DNA of 64,000 nt from Clostridiales bacterium (GCA_015056255.1 SVGP01000001.1:186001-250000); one strand, 5' to 3'. Positions 17,043-25,406 are shown, counted from the stretch's first letter. The notes: generated from the sequence alone by a model not told the origin. Numbers and translations are program-made.

Positions 17043-17768
17043 TTAAGAAAAATAAACCTTTTCGCCTCTGGCGCAGCGCTTTTCGATTTCCTCGCGCTCC
17101 TGACGGGTCATATTGACGACGCTCAGGGGCGATACCTTCGATCCGCCCCGTCCGCCCGCGCCGTTTTCCTCGGGGCGCAAAAAGCGATCGCGCATGTCGT
17201 TCATCGTCCTTTCCCGCGCCTTTTGGGCGGCGTAGCGGATAGCAGAAGAAAGAATCTCATCCTGATGAAGCGTTCTGTACGCTGTTTTCAAATCCACGCC
17301 CGCCTTCAGAAGAGCGATGAACGCGCCGTTTTTAAGCTCTGTTTTCAGGTCAAATTCAGGGTTTTCGCGCAGGATTTCATCCGCCTCCCGACGCCAGGCC
17401 ATCGCCTTTAAAAACGCTCTTTTACTTCTTTCATCCATTTGGGATATCGGCTTTTCCTCTTTAAGCCTTCTTACAAGCGTTTCTAAGTTGCTTTCGCCGT
17501 ATTTCTCGCTGAGCGCCTCGATCACAGGCCTCATCCTGTCCGCATGCTCCTTCAAAAGGCGCATTTCGCGAAAGCGTTTGTCGATGATTTTTCTGACCCT
17601 TTCTTCGAACTCGCGTTTGTACTGTCCGCGGATCAACGCCTCAAATTCCGTCCTTTTCTGATCCGCTTCATCCATTCTGTAGTCGTCGCGAGCAATGAAG
17701 ACGCCCGCTTCAGGCGCTGTCGCGGCCGCTGCGGCGCCCGTTTCGGGCACAAAGTTTGTTTCATTCAT
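17043..17768 (-). CDS. phage scaffolding-like protein
   Basis: 241 residues from the ATG at 17768, which has GGAGG seven bases upstream; a longer frame from 17933 reads through a terminator hairpin and is rejected. Highly charged and helical: predicted coiled coil over about 40-130 (KREFEERVRKIIDKRFREMR), no cysteine-rich or membrane part, and a basic glycine-rich tail (GAGGRGGSK) like capsid-binding ends of scaffolds. It lies directly before the capsid gene (18-base gap). First gene of the module; portal and terminase, which normally precede it, are absent. Confidence 0.7.
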   Translation of the reverse strand: MNETNFVPETGAAAAATAPEAGVFIARDDYRMDEADQKRTEFEALIRGQYKREFEERVRKIIDKRFREMRLLKEHADRMRPVIEALSEKYGESNLETLVRRLKEEKPISQMDERSKRAFLKAMAWRREADEILRENPEFDLKTELKNGAFIALLKAGVDLKTAYRTLHQDEILSSAIRYAAQKARERTMNDMRDRFLRPEENGAGGRGGSKVSPLSVVNMTRQEREEIEKRCARGEKVYFS

Positions 17769-17840
17769 ACCATATCCTCCATTCCATATTGAATGCGATG
17801 CCCGCCTGCGCGTGATCGGCGCGGCGTGCTTTAATGGTAT

Positions 17841-17870
17841 AAAAAAATCCGGCGGTTCGCTACACGCCGG
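17841..17870 (-). terminator. Rho-independent terminator upstream of the phage module
   Basis: Minus strand: CCGGCG stem (arms 17849-17854 and 17865-17870), 10-nt loop, then ATTTTTTT. It stands 73 bases before the scaffold start and faces the phage module, so it would stop read-through into it. No gene lies on this strand immediately upstream, so it may be a relic of deleted genes or an attenuator. Confidence 0.65.
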
Positions 17871-18015
17871 GGGATAACCATATCTTTTCACAATCATAAG
17901 AAAACGGCCTGTTTTCTTGCAGGACGAAATCAATATAACCGCGTATAATAATACTGATACAAAAACAAAAGTCTGCTTACTACGTCTGGAATTGTTTTAA
18001 AAAATAAAAAACAAA

Positions 18016-18035
18016 TTGCACGCAAAAGCGTGCAA
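18016..18035 (+). promoter_or_regulatory. hairpin abutting the ribosome site of the MATE gene
   Basis: Perfect 8-bp stem TTGCACGC / GCGTGCAA with an AAAA loop; its 3' arm ends inside the AAGGAGA ribosome site (18034-18040). In RNA it could hinder or expose initiation. A TATAAT at 17944-17949 is a possible -10, without a clear -35. Confidence 0.45.
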
Positions 18036-18046
18036 GGAGAAAAATT

Positions 18047-19411
18047 ATGCTGAAACGAATCGAAAACTCGCTGAAGAAACGCTTCGACTCTGAGCAGTTC
18101 ACCTATAAACAGCTGCGCGATATGTTCTTCCCTCTGGTTATGGATCAGCTGTTTATCTTTATCATCGGCATGCTCTCCTCCGCCATGGTTTCCTCCTCCC
18201 ACGAGGGCGCAGCGGCGGCGGTTATGCTTGTAAACGTCATCGGAAGCCTTGCCTATGCGCTGTTTTCCGCCATCAGCATGGGCGGCGCAATCGTCGTATC
18301 CCGCGCAAAGGGCGCGCATAATCCTGAGCGCGTACGCGCCGCCATCGGCCAGTCGGCCAATCTTTCGCTGGTCGTGTCGACCTTGCTTGCCTTTCTTCTG
18401 TATATCGGAGCGGAAAAGCTGATTCTGTTCCTTTACCCGAATGCGGAGGCTATTGTCATCGAAAGCGCAGTCACCTATATGAAGGTATATGTGCTTTCCT
18501 TCCCCGTCTATGCCGTGTTCAACGTCATTTTCTCCTCCTTCAGAAGCCTGGGCGACGCAAAAAGTTCTCTGGTGCTCACCATCGTCATCAATCTCGCCCA
18601 TCTCATCTTTTCCTTCATTTTTATCAATCATATGCACCTGGCCACCCTCGGCGCGGCGCTTTCCTACCTGACCGCGCGTGTACTGGGCGTGGTTTTCGGC
18701 TTCATCTGGCTGTTCAGGCCGCATAACGGCATTGGCATGCGTCTGAAGCACTTTTTCTTGTTTGACTTATCCATCATCAGGGAAATCCGCGTGCTGGGCA
18801 TTCCCTTTGCCTTTGAGCAGCTTCTTTTTCAGGGCGGCATGCTGTTTGTACAAAGATATCTGTCCCATCTTCCGACCGCTCAGCTCGACGCCTACTCCAT
18901 CGCCGCTTCCATCTTCAACCTCTACTACGCCTTTGCCTACGCCATGACCGCTATGGCCGGTACGGTGTGCGGCCAGTGCGTGGGCGCAAAGCACATCGAC
19001 CTTGCTCGTACATATGCCAAAAATCTCATTTGGGTAGGCCGTTGGGTCTTGATCTTTTCCATCCTCGTCATCATGCCCTTAACCCCCCTGATTTTAAACC
19101 TCTACGCTCCCTCTGAAGCGGCCCGCCCGATCATCTTTATCTCCCTTATGATCGGCGCACTGCCGATGCCCGTCCTCTGGGGCGAAGGCTACATCATTCC
19201 TGCCGCAACCAGAACGGCAGGCGACGCCACCTTCACCTCCGTCATCTCCTTAATCGCCCTCGCCTTTGGCCGCATGACCTCCGGCTATCTCTTTGCCATC
19301 GTCCTGAACATGGGCGTAGCAGGCGTATGGCTGGGTCAGTTGATGGAATGGATCATCCGCGCCATCGTAATGACAAAGCGCATTAAGACGGATAAGTGGA
19401 TAAAGGTATAG
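18047..19411 (+). CDS. MATE family efflux transporter
   Basis: 454 residues with twelve predicted membrane helices in two pseudo-repeats, the length and architecture of MATE exporters (Na+ or H+ antiporters for drugs and metabolites). The N-terminal DMFFPLVMDQLFIFIIGML and the central HMHLATLGAALSYLTARV segments are typical. Divergent from the phage module. Substrate is not inferable. Confidence 0.9.
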   Translation: MLKRIENSLKKRFDSEQFTYKQLRDMFFPLVMDQLFIFIIGMLSSAMVSSSHEGAAAAVMLVNVIGSLAYALFSAISMGGAIVVSRAKGAHNPERVRAAIGQSANLSLVVSTLLAFLLYIGAEKLILFLYPNAEAIVIESAVTYMKVYVLSFPVYAVFNVIFSSFRSLGDAKSSLVLTIVINLAHLIFSFIFINHMHLATLGAALSYLTARVLGVVFGFIWLFRPHNGIGMRLKHFFLFDLSIIREIRVLGIPFAFEQLLFQGGMLFVQRYLSHLPTAQLDAYSIAASIFNLYYAFAYAMTAMAGTVCGQCVGAKHIDLARTYAKNLIWVGRWVLIFSILVIMPLTPLILNLYAPSEAARPIIFISLMIGALPMPVLWGEGYIIPAATRTAGDATFTSVISLIALAFGRMTSGYLFAIVLNMGVAGVWLGQLMEWIIRAIVMTKRIKTDKWIKV

Positions 19412-19466
19412 AAAAACCGTATTGAAATAAAGATCAGCATCCGGAAATGCTGATATTAATGAAAAA

Positions 19467-19557
19467 AAGAATGCGCGGGCGTGCAATGCACGCCCCTACA
19501 GGATGGTTGTATTCCCATCATAATGTAGGGGCGATCATTGATCGCCCGCGCATTCTT
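19467..19557. repeat. paired GTAG-palindrome (BIME-like) element
   Basis: Between convergent MATE and HAD genes. Two 19-bp palindromes: 19477-19495 followed by CTAC 19496-19499, and 19529-19547 preceded by GTAG 19525-19528. The outermost 15 bases (19467-19481 and 19543-19557) are perfect reverse complements, so the whole unit can fold into a long hairpin. No coding potential. Confidence 0.85.
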
Positions 19558-19586
19558 AACATAACAGGACGGGTATCGTCCTGTAC

Positions 19587-20486
19587 TTATGATTCCAGAT
19601 CCGTGGTATCCATATTCAATTGCAAAAGCCATTCGGGCGTGCCGCCTCTGTCGGTGGCGCGTTCAATTTGCCTTTCGTGAAGATGAAGGCAATCGGAGTT
19701 GGCGGCAATTCTCTTAAGGACGCGTTTGATCACGTTTTCAATTTCGCTGTTTTCGGTGTAGTCAGCCAGCACCGCGTAATCGCATCTGCCCTGGAGAATC
19801 ATGTTATCGCTTAAGCTGTTTTCGCCTTCTGCGTGGACGGCGATGGACGTGCCGCCGCGCGTACGCGTCATTTTCATGCAGGGAACATCCGTCAAGCCGT
19901 CGCCGATATAGATCATGTTGGCAAAGGGCACTCGACGCTTGTATTCGGGGGTGAAGCCGTTTAAGTCGCGGTCGTTGGTCACGTCCAGAATGCCTTTATT
20001 GATTCTGAAAAGGTACTGGGTTTTCGCGGTATAATTGACGGCGGTGGCAGGCCATTCGGCGATGCCGTCATCTCCGTAGACGAAGCTTGCGGCAAAGACG
20101 GCCTTGAACGCGTTTGCGATACGCGAACCCTCGATGATTTCACGAAGGCCGGAGGAGATGATATAATGTTCCACCGTCACGCCGATTTCATCGCCGATTC
20201 TGTTGATCCTGTCAAACCACGTTTCAACGCCGGGGAAGAATTCGACTTCCCGCCCAAGCTTGGAAAGAGACTCGCGCGTTAAAAGCCGCGTGCCAGCGCT
20301 TCTTCGTTTCATCATCAGCATATAGGCAAGCACGCTGTCCATGTCGTGTTCATCCTGCACTTTTTTGCATTCTCCCCAAAAAACACTCGGCTCCACATTG
20401 ATTCCGGGCAAAAACGAATACTCCTGCATGTCCTTGGGCGAAAGCGTTTTATCAAAGTCATAAATCAGGGCGGCAATTGGTTTCAA
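19587..20486 (-). CDS. HAD-superfamily hydrolase
   Basis: 299 residues. HAD motif I DFDKTLSP with nucleophile D10 and acid D12; motif II ISSG near 115; motif IV YIGDGLTDVPC near 215. The long cap between motifs I and II (about 20-100) and the large C-terminal part fit a phosphoserine-phosphatase-like (C1-cap) enzyme, but the substrate is unknown. Cytoplasmic, no signal. Downstream of the zinc-ribbon operon by 60 bases and possibly read with it. Confidence 0.82.
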   Translation of the reverse strand: MKPIAALIYDFDKTLSPKDMQEYSFLPGINVEPSVFWGECKKVQDEHDMDSVLAYMLMMKRRSAGTRLLTRESLSKLGREVEFFPGVETWFDRINRIGDEIGVTVEHYIISSGLREIIEGSRIANAFKAVFAASFVYGDDGIAEWPATAVNYTAKTQYLFRINKGILDVTNDRDLNGFTPEYKRRVPFANMIYIGDGLTDVPCMKMTRTRGGTSIAVHAEGENSLSDNMILQGRCDYAVLADYTENSEIENVIKRVLKRIAANSDCLHLHERQIERATDRGGTPEWLLQLNMDTTDLES

Positions 20487-20549
20487 ATGTTTTCCCTTCC
20501 CTTTCTTTCAATGTCAAAGCCGCTCCCGGAATCGGGGGCGGCTGATTTT

Positions 20550-22481
20550 TTAGTTGCCTTTACTGGGCGCATCCGCGGAGAAAAGAAGCTTCTGGGTCTC
20601 GGGATCCGCAATGCCGGTGACTTCAAGGCCCGCCGTCTGCTGGAAAAGCTGAACTGCCGTTTTGGTCTTCTTACCGAAATCGCCGTCGATTTCGCTGTTC
20701 AGATAGCCCAGATCTGCAAGCCTCTGCTGTAATCTGGTAACCGCCATACCCTCGGAGCCGTTGGCCAGCGTCGTATAGGGAACGGGCGTGGCGGTGGCTT
20801 CGGGCTCGGGCGTAGCCTGTTGAATGACCTCGATACGTTCGCCCTTGATGATGGCGTCCAATTGCGCATTCGACGTAGCGCCGCTTAATGTGGTAACCAT
20901 GTCGCGCACGCTCTGCCAGCGCTGGGCGGAGTCCGCTTCCTTTTCTTCAGCGGTCTTATCGGCGCTGGATACGGAGAGAATGTCGTTTAAGATGCTGTTA
21001 TTGATGCTGTTTTGGATGGTTTTGAGCGCGTCGATATAGCGCGCGTCGTTCACATCCGGATTCTCCGGCGTCATCTTGCCAATGGCGTCCAGATCATCGG
21101 TGATGCGCGCGGTAATGGCCATCATACTGGTAGCCATGCCGTCATAGGCGCTCATGACGTCGTTTCGATAGGCGTCGCTGGCGCGATACTGCATAAGCTC
21201 AATGCCGCTCATGTAAAGATCGTACGTTACGCCTTCAATCGGGGCTTTCCTGGTCTTGTCGGTAATGTATCTTAAGCCCATGATCACGCCAACCAGAACC
21301 GCGACCACCAGAATGGACGCACAGGCGTACTTGATAATGGCGATGGCCTTCGGGCTCAGCGGCTTTCTGCGCTCGTCAAACTCAATCTCGTCATCCGAAA
21401 GCTCCATACCCGCAAGCTCTTCATCGGAAATTTCGTCATCGACATATTCCTGATCGTCGATAGGCGTTTCGTCCATTTCAGGAAGATCGTTTAAATTGAA
21501 CGCGTTTTCGTCGTCGATCTCCTCATACGGCGTTTCGTAGGCTTCTTCGACGTCTTCAATTTCAAAGTTCTCTTCGCGTTTTTTCAGAAAGCTCAGCTTC
21601 GGCATATGGGGAAGCGTGAACTTGTTTTTCTTTTCCTTTGGCGCTTTGGGCGCTTTATCGACTGTCGTCTGCGCCTGCGGCGCACGATCATAGCGGCCGG
21701 ACTGAGCGTATTTTTCCATGTTCAGCCGGATCTCTTCATCGTCGTCTTCCACGTCCACGTCACGCGCACGGATTTCTTCGAGCATTTCTTCGTCCCAAAG
21801 CTCTTCTTCCGTCTTTTTGCGCGCCTTTTTGACCTTTTTCTTCGTGGGGCTGAGCGTTTCCTTGAGCTCCTCGAGCTCCTCCTCGTTGAGAGAATCGATG
21901 AGAGCCTGATCTTCGTCCTGCTCGATCTTTTGAGCCTTCGCCTTCTTCGCCTTGCGCTCGCGTCTTGTAGGAACGGGATCTTCCTCATCATCAAACGAAA
22001 CCCCGTTCATGTTCTCCGCCGCGTCCGTAAGCGGCTCATCTTTCTCAAAAGCTTTATCCGACCCGCTGCCGCCTTCAAAGGCCGCTTCATCCACAGGCTC
22101 TTCTTCCTTTCCATCGGAAGCGCTCTGAACGTCGTAGATTTCCTCTTCGTTTTCCGTTTCAGGCGCATACGCGGTCTTCCGAACGGGCTTGGAGAAATCC
22201 TCGTCATAAATCGGCTCGGCTTCTTCGTAGGCATACACCTGCTCGTTGGTTGCGCGATAGGTGGTACGGGCGTCCACGTCGCTGCTCAACGCAGGATCGG
22301 TGCCCATATAGGTGGTCTTTGTGTGATTGGCAGGCAAACGAACGGCCTCGCCGGGCTTGGTTTTTACCTGTGCGCCCGTGTACGGCAGACCTTCAAAACG
22401 GCTCTCGCCCACCGGATTTTTACAATGCGGGCAAACGCTCAAATCACCCTTAAGCGTTTTGCCACAATTGGAGCAGAACAT
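20550..22481 (-). CDS. zinc-ribbon, acidic-linker membrane protein with extracellular peptidoglycan-binding domain
   Basis: 643 residues from the ATG at 22481, which has GAGGAGG eight bases upstream; an in-frame ATG at 22511 lies before that ribosome site and is rejected. Order: zinc ribbon (C3, C6, C17, C20); long acidic disordered region with basic patches (RRERKAKKAKAQK, and a Phe/Leu/Lys patch before the membrane segment); one membrane helix (about 380-404); extracellular helical part; Thr/Pro linker; PG_binding_1 domain (about 575-635, MAVTRLQQRLADLGYL). It would tie a cytoplasmic interaction platform to the cell wall. Third gene of an operon with a TSCPD gene. No named family known to me. 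Confidence 0.75.
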   Translation of the reverse strand: MFCSNCGKTLKGDLSVCPHCKNPVGESRFEGLPYTGAQVKTKPGEAVRLPANHTKTTYMGTDPALSSDVDARTTYRATNEQVYAYEEAEPIYDEDFSKPVRKTAYAPETENEEEIYDVQSASDGKEEEPVDEAAFEGGSGSDKAFEKDEPLTDAAENMNGVSFDDEEDPVPTRRERKAKKAKAQKIEQDEDQALIDSLNEEELEELKETLSPTKKKVKKARKKTEEELWDEEMLEEIRARDVDVEDDDEEIRLNMEKYAQSGRYDRAPQAQTTVDKAPKAPKEKKNKFTLPHMPKLSFLKKREENFEIEDVEEAYETPYEEIDDENAFNLNDLPEMDETPIDDQEYVDDEISDEELAGMELSDDEIEFDERRKPLSPKAIAIIKYACASILVVAVLVGVIMGLRYITDKTRKAPIEGVTYDLYMSGIELMQYRASDAYRNDVMSAYDGMATSMMAITARITDDLDAIGKMTPENPDVNDARYIDALKTIQNSINNSILNDILSVSSADKTAEEKEADSAQRWQSVRDMVTTLSGATSNAQLDAIIKGERIEVIQQATPEPEATATPVPYTTLANGSEGMAVTRLQQRLADLGYLNSEIDGDFGKKTKTAVQLFQQTAGLEVTGIADPETQKLLFSADAPSKGN

Positions 22482-22526
22482 CCCTTGTTCCTCCTCACTA
22501 TGAATCGGCAATGACGGCGCATTGCC

Positions 22527-22937
22527 TCAGTTAACGCCGCTTCCCCCGTCCTGCCCATAAACTGATGAAGACGGAGAGTATTCCGTAACCGCATCCGGCC
22601 GCCTGATTTCAGGCCTGACCGTGCTCAGCGTCTTTTCGGGCGTCATCCAGCTGAAATACAAAATCATCAGAAGAAACGCCGCAAAAGTCGCCGCCACGCG
22701 ATACGGAAGACGCAAAAAGCCACCGCGCCACAGGCAAGCGATACCCACGGGCGGCAACACAACCAAAAGTGCAATCAGCACATAAAGGCTCTTTTTTTCA
22801 TCCCGCATCGATTTGGGCGAAGAAACGTGTTTGGAATACGATCCGCTCCTGCGGCCGGGTTGAGGCCGCGAGCGTTCGTAAGCATTATCATATCCCCGTC
22901 CCTGAGATGCGCGGGATCTTACTCTGGTTCGATCCAT
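22527..22937 (-). CDS. small two-helix membrane protein
   Basis: 136 residues from the ATG at 22937, which overlaps the previous stop (TAATG). Basic, Arg/Ser-rich cytoplasmic N-terminus (1-50), two membrane helices (about 52-70 and 82-100) and a Ser/Pro tail. No family recognised. Placed between a TSCPD gene and the zinc-ribbon membrane protein, 45 bases before the latter, suggesting a shared job. Confidence 0.65.
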   Translation of the reverse strand: MDRTRVRSRASQGRGYDNAYERSRPQPGRRSGSYSKHVSSPKSMRDEKKSLYVLIALLVVLPPVGIACLWRGGFLRLPYRVAATFAAFLLMILYFSWMTPEKTLSTVRPEIRRPDAVTEYSPSSSVYGQDGGSGVN

Positions 22938-23185
22938 TATGCCATCTGAGCGCGGATCTCCTGAAGCGCGCAGGCCAGCTGGTCGGGACAGCTCGTGCCG
23001 CCGCGGCACTGGATGCCTTTGAGCAGATCGATTACATCGTCAATCCTGCGTCCTTCAGCCAGCTTTGCAACGCCCTGCGTGTTTCCGGTGCAGCCGCCGA
23101 CAAACTGAACCTTTTTGATCATTTCGCCTTCGGTTTCAATCAGAATCTGGGAAGAGCAGGTGCCCTTCGTGCGATACGTATACAT
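22937..23185 (-). CDS. TSCPD-domain protein
   Basis: 82 residues, the full length of the stand-alone TSCPD family related to a C-terminal zinc-binding domain of some ribonucleotide reductases. The motif TSCPDQLACAL is present near 66-76, and cysteines C10, C32, C60, C66 and C72 can bind metal. Function in free-standing form is unknown. First gene of the operon, with an ideal TTGACA/TATAAT promoter and GGAGGAA ribosome site. Confidence 0.85.
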   Translation of the reverse strand: MYTYRTKGTCSSQILIETEGEMIKKVQFVGGCTGNTQGVAKLAEGRRIDDVIDLLKGIQCRGGTSCPDQLACALQEIRAQMA

Positions 23186-23214
23186 AAATATTCCTCCGAT
23201 ATTTTATCATATCA

Positions 23215-23243
23215 ATTATACGCGCATTGTCAAAGCCTGTCAA
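23215..23243 (-). promoter_or_regulatory. promoter of the TSCPD operon
   Basis: Minus strand: TTGACA (23238-23243), 17-bp spacer, TATAAT (23215-23220): a perfect sigma-A consensus. Confidence 0.85.
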
Positions 23244-23276
23244 GTTTTCCTGTATGAAACAGCCTATTTGAGCCCG

Positions 23277-24155
23277 TTATCCGGCGTTTTCCGCGTTGTC
23301 TGCGATGTTATCCGGGTACATGAAAAGCTCGTTGAGCGTAACAATCTGATATCCGTTTTCATAGAGCACAGGAATGGCGTTTGAAAGCGCCTTCATGCCC
23401 TCATCCGTCAGGGGGTAGCTCAAAACCGCGCCGGGATTGACCAGATCAAAGGAAGCCGGCATGCGCTCGTCATATCTGGCAATGCCCATATACCCGTTTC
23501 CCTTCAGCCACGAATGCAAAAATGCATCTGCGTCGTCCTCCAGATCGCCGGTTCTTAAAAAGTGAGGCATATAGTCCTCTCCGATCAGAGAGCGCAGAAT
23601 CTCGGTTTGCAGAAGAATGTTTTCGGCCTTGTCTTCATCGGCCAGCGTGCTTAAGCGCGTGTTGTCAAAGGTGTGGTTTTCGATTTCGTGCCCGGCAAAG
23701 GCGGCGTTCATCCACTGATCCGGATAGAGCCGAAGCTCAATGCCGGTGGGGAAAAACGTAATTTTTGCACTGAAGGTTCCCGAAAGGCCCAGAAGCGTTT
23801 CAATATGTTCCTCGTCCGTAAACGTGTCTACGACGATTGCAACCTTTTTATCGGGGATATTTGCGCGCCTGAAAACAGGCAGAAGGCCCTCCTCCTCGGG
23901 AAGGGGGCGGATCTCTTCAGGCGACAGCACCTTAACCGTGGGCTCCGCCACAGGCACGACTGACTGGTTTGGATCCAGATTGACCGGGAAGGAGGGAATC
24001 TCCTCGGGCTCCTTCCTTGCGTCCATAAAGATCACCACGCCAAGCACAATGATCACAGCGATCATCAAAACCGTAACCAGGCGATTGTAATCCACGCGAT
24101 AGCTCTTTTTCGGCTTCTGATCGGGCTCAATCGGTCCAAATCTTCCGTTATTCAT
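23277..24155 (-). CDS. membrane-anchored NodB-fold protein, degenerate deacetylase
   Basis: 292 residues: cytoplasmic basic N-terminus, one membrane helix (about 27-46), Pro-rich linker, then a NodB polysaccharide-deacetylase fold (about 103-280). The usual TFDDG metal motif reads VVDTFTD, keeping at most one Asp. The H-x3-H metal motif reads ENHTFDN, keeping one His. The arginine motif RPPxG reads LRTGD. Two of three metal ligands appear lost, so this is probably a non-catalytic carbohydrate-binding relative. Own strong promoter; divergent from galM. Confidence 0.72.
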   Translation of the reverse strand: MNNGRFGPIEPDQKPKKSYRVDYNRLVTVLMIAVIIVLGVVIFMDARKEPEEIPSFPVNLDPNQSVVPVAEPTVKVLSPEEIRPLPEEEGLLPVFRRANIPDKKVAIVVDTFTDEEHIETLLGLSGTFSAKITFFPTGIELRLYPDQWMNAAFAGHEIENHTFDNTRLSTLADEDKAENILLQTEILRSLIGEDYMPHFLRTGDLEDDADAFLHSWLKGNGYMGIARYDERMPASFDLVNPGAVLSYPLTDEGMKALSNAIPVLYENGYQIVTLNELFMYPDNIADNAENAG

Positions 24156-24188
24156 CTATTTATCACTCCCGGATCGTATATCCATCTG

Positions 24189-24217
24189 TATAATAGCAGT
24201 ATTTATGCAAAGTGTCA
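24189..24217 (-). promoter_or_regulatory. promoter of the NodB-fold gene
   Basis: Minus strand: TTGACA (24212-24217), 17-bp spacer, TATTAT (24189-24194). Confidence 0.8.
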
Positions 24218-24249
24218 AGCATAATTGCAGATTAACCCCCGTATAAGTA

Positions 24250-24278
24250 TTGATTTCGCGTATACAAGCGAGTATAAT
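24250..24278 (+). promoter_or_regulatory. promoter of the aldose epimerase gene
   Basis: TTGATT (24250-24255), 17-bp spacer, TATAAT (24273-24278), 42 bases before the start codon; divergent from the NodB-fold gene promoter. Confidence 0.8.
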
Positions 24279-24320
24279 GATCTCAAGGAAAACACAAAAA
24301 CACATAGGAGGCATACAAAT

Positions 24321-25406
24321 ATGTTGATTCGCGTAGAGCCCTTCGGTCAGGTGGGCGGAAAGAAAGCCAGCCTGTACACCCTCAAAAACGCATCCGGAGC
24401 GTTTGTTCAGATCACGGACTTTTCGGGCGCAGTCGTCAAAATCGAAGTGCCCGACAAAAAGGGAAATCTGGACAACGTGGTACTGGGCTTTGGCGACGTT
24501 AAAAACTACGTCAAAAACGATGGCTATCTGGGCGCGTTGATCGGCCCGGTCGGAAACCGCATTTCCAATGCGAAGTTTGCATTTAACGGCAGGGAATATG
24601 CCTTCTCCGCCAATGAAAACGGCACAACCCTTCTGCATTCCGGCTCCTTCGGATTCCATACCAAGCTCTGGGACGCCGTGTGCGAAGCCGACGAAAATAA
24701 AGCGAGCCTTATGCTGAAGGCGGATTTCCCGAATGAAGAAACGGGCTTCCCGGGCAATCTTAAGGCCGAGGTCGTTTACACCTTTGACAACGAAAACGCG
24801 CTGACCATCGATTACAAAATCGAGTCCGATTCCCCCTCCTTCGCCAGCCCCACTAACCATACCTACTTTAATTTAGGCGGCCTTTCGGGTAAAAAGGTTC
24901 CTTCCATCGAAAGACAGACGATGGAGATCTTCGCCGACTACTATACGCGCGTGGACGCTAACTGCATCCCGGTCGAGAACGCGAAGGTGGACGGAACGCC
25001 GTTTGACTTAAGAAATCCCGTCAAGATCAAGGACGGACACGCAAACGAAGAAACCGACGAACAGATGAAGTTCGGCGCGGGCTACGATCACAACTTCGTC
25101 CTTTCCGGCGAAAAGTGCGAAAAGACCGGCCTGCGCTTTGCCGCGCGCGTAACCGACAAAAAGACCGGCCGTATCATGAAGGTGTACACCGACATGCCCT
25201 CCATGCAGTTTTATGCGGGCAACCACTTAAACCGCTATAACGCCGCCGAAAAGCGCTACTACAAAAAGCGCCAGGGCCTGTGCCTCGAAACCCAGTTCAC
25301 CCCCGACGCCATCAACAACGCAGGCGCATTCGGCTTTGACGTAGTGGAAATCACGCCTGAAAAGCCCTTTGCCTCAACCACCAAATACGTATTCGAAGCA
25401 GAATAA
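24321..25406 (+). CDS. galM: aldose 1-epimerase
   Basis: 361 residues. Interconverts alpha and beta anomers of hexoses in the cytoplasm. Family landmarks: GPVGNRIS (about 78-85), H106 in LLHSGSFGFH, H180 in NHTYFNLGG (acid), and E323 in LCLETQFTPD (base). The start at 24321 is fixed by AGGAGG nine bases upstream; a longer frame from 24225 runs through the promoter. Monocistronic; a following hairpin (25463-25486, 9-bp stem) has no T-run. Confidence 0.92.
   Translation: MLIRVEPFGQVGGKKASLYTLKNASGAFVQITDFSGAVVKIEVPDKKGNLDNVVLGFGDVKNYVKNDGYLGALIGPVGNRISNAKFAFNGREYAFSANENGTTLLHSGSFGFHTKLWDAVCEADENKASLMLKADFPNEETGFPGNLKAEVVYTFDNENALTIDYKIESDSPSFASPTNHTYFNLGGLSGKKVPSIERQTMEIFADYYTRVDANCIPVENAKVDGTPFDLRNPVKIKDGHANEETDEQMKFGAGYDHNFVLSGEKCEKTGLRFAARVTDKKTGRIMKVYTDMPSMQFYAGNHLNRYNAAEKRYYKKRQGLCLETQFTPDAINNAGAFGFDVVEITPEKPFASTTKYVFEAE

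Noticed and set aside
17769-17933. N-terminal extension of the scaffold gene
   Set aside because: It translates the terminator hairpin and T-run; the ATG at 17768 has a proper GGAGG.
17930-18751. 273-codon minus-strand frame opposite the MATE gene
   Set aside because: Highly polar antisense shadow of a membrane protein, no ribosome site.
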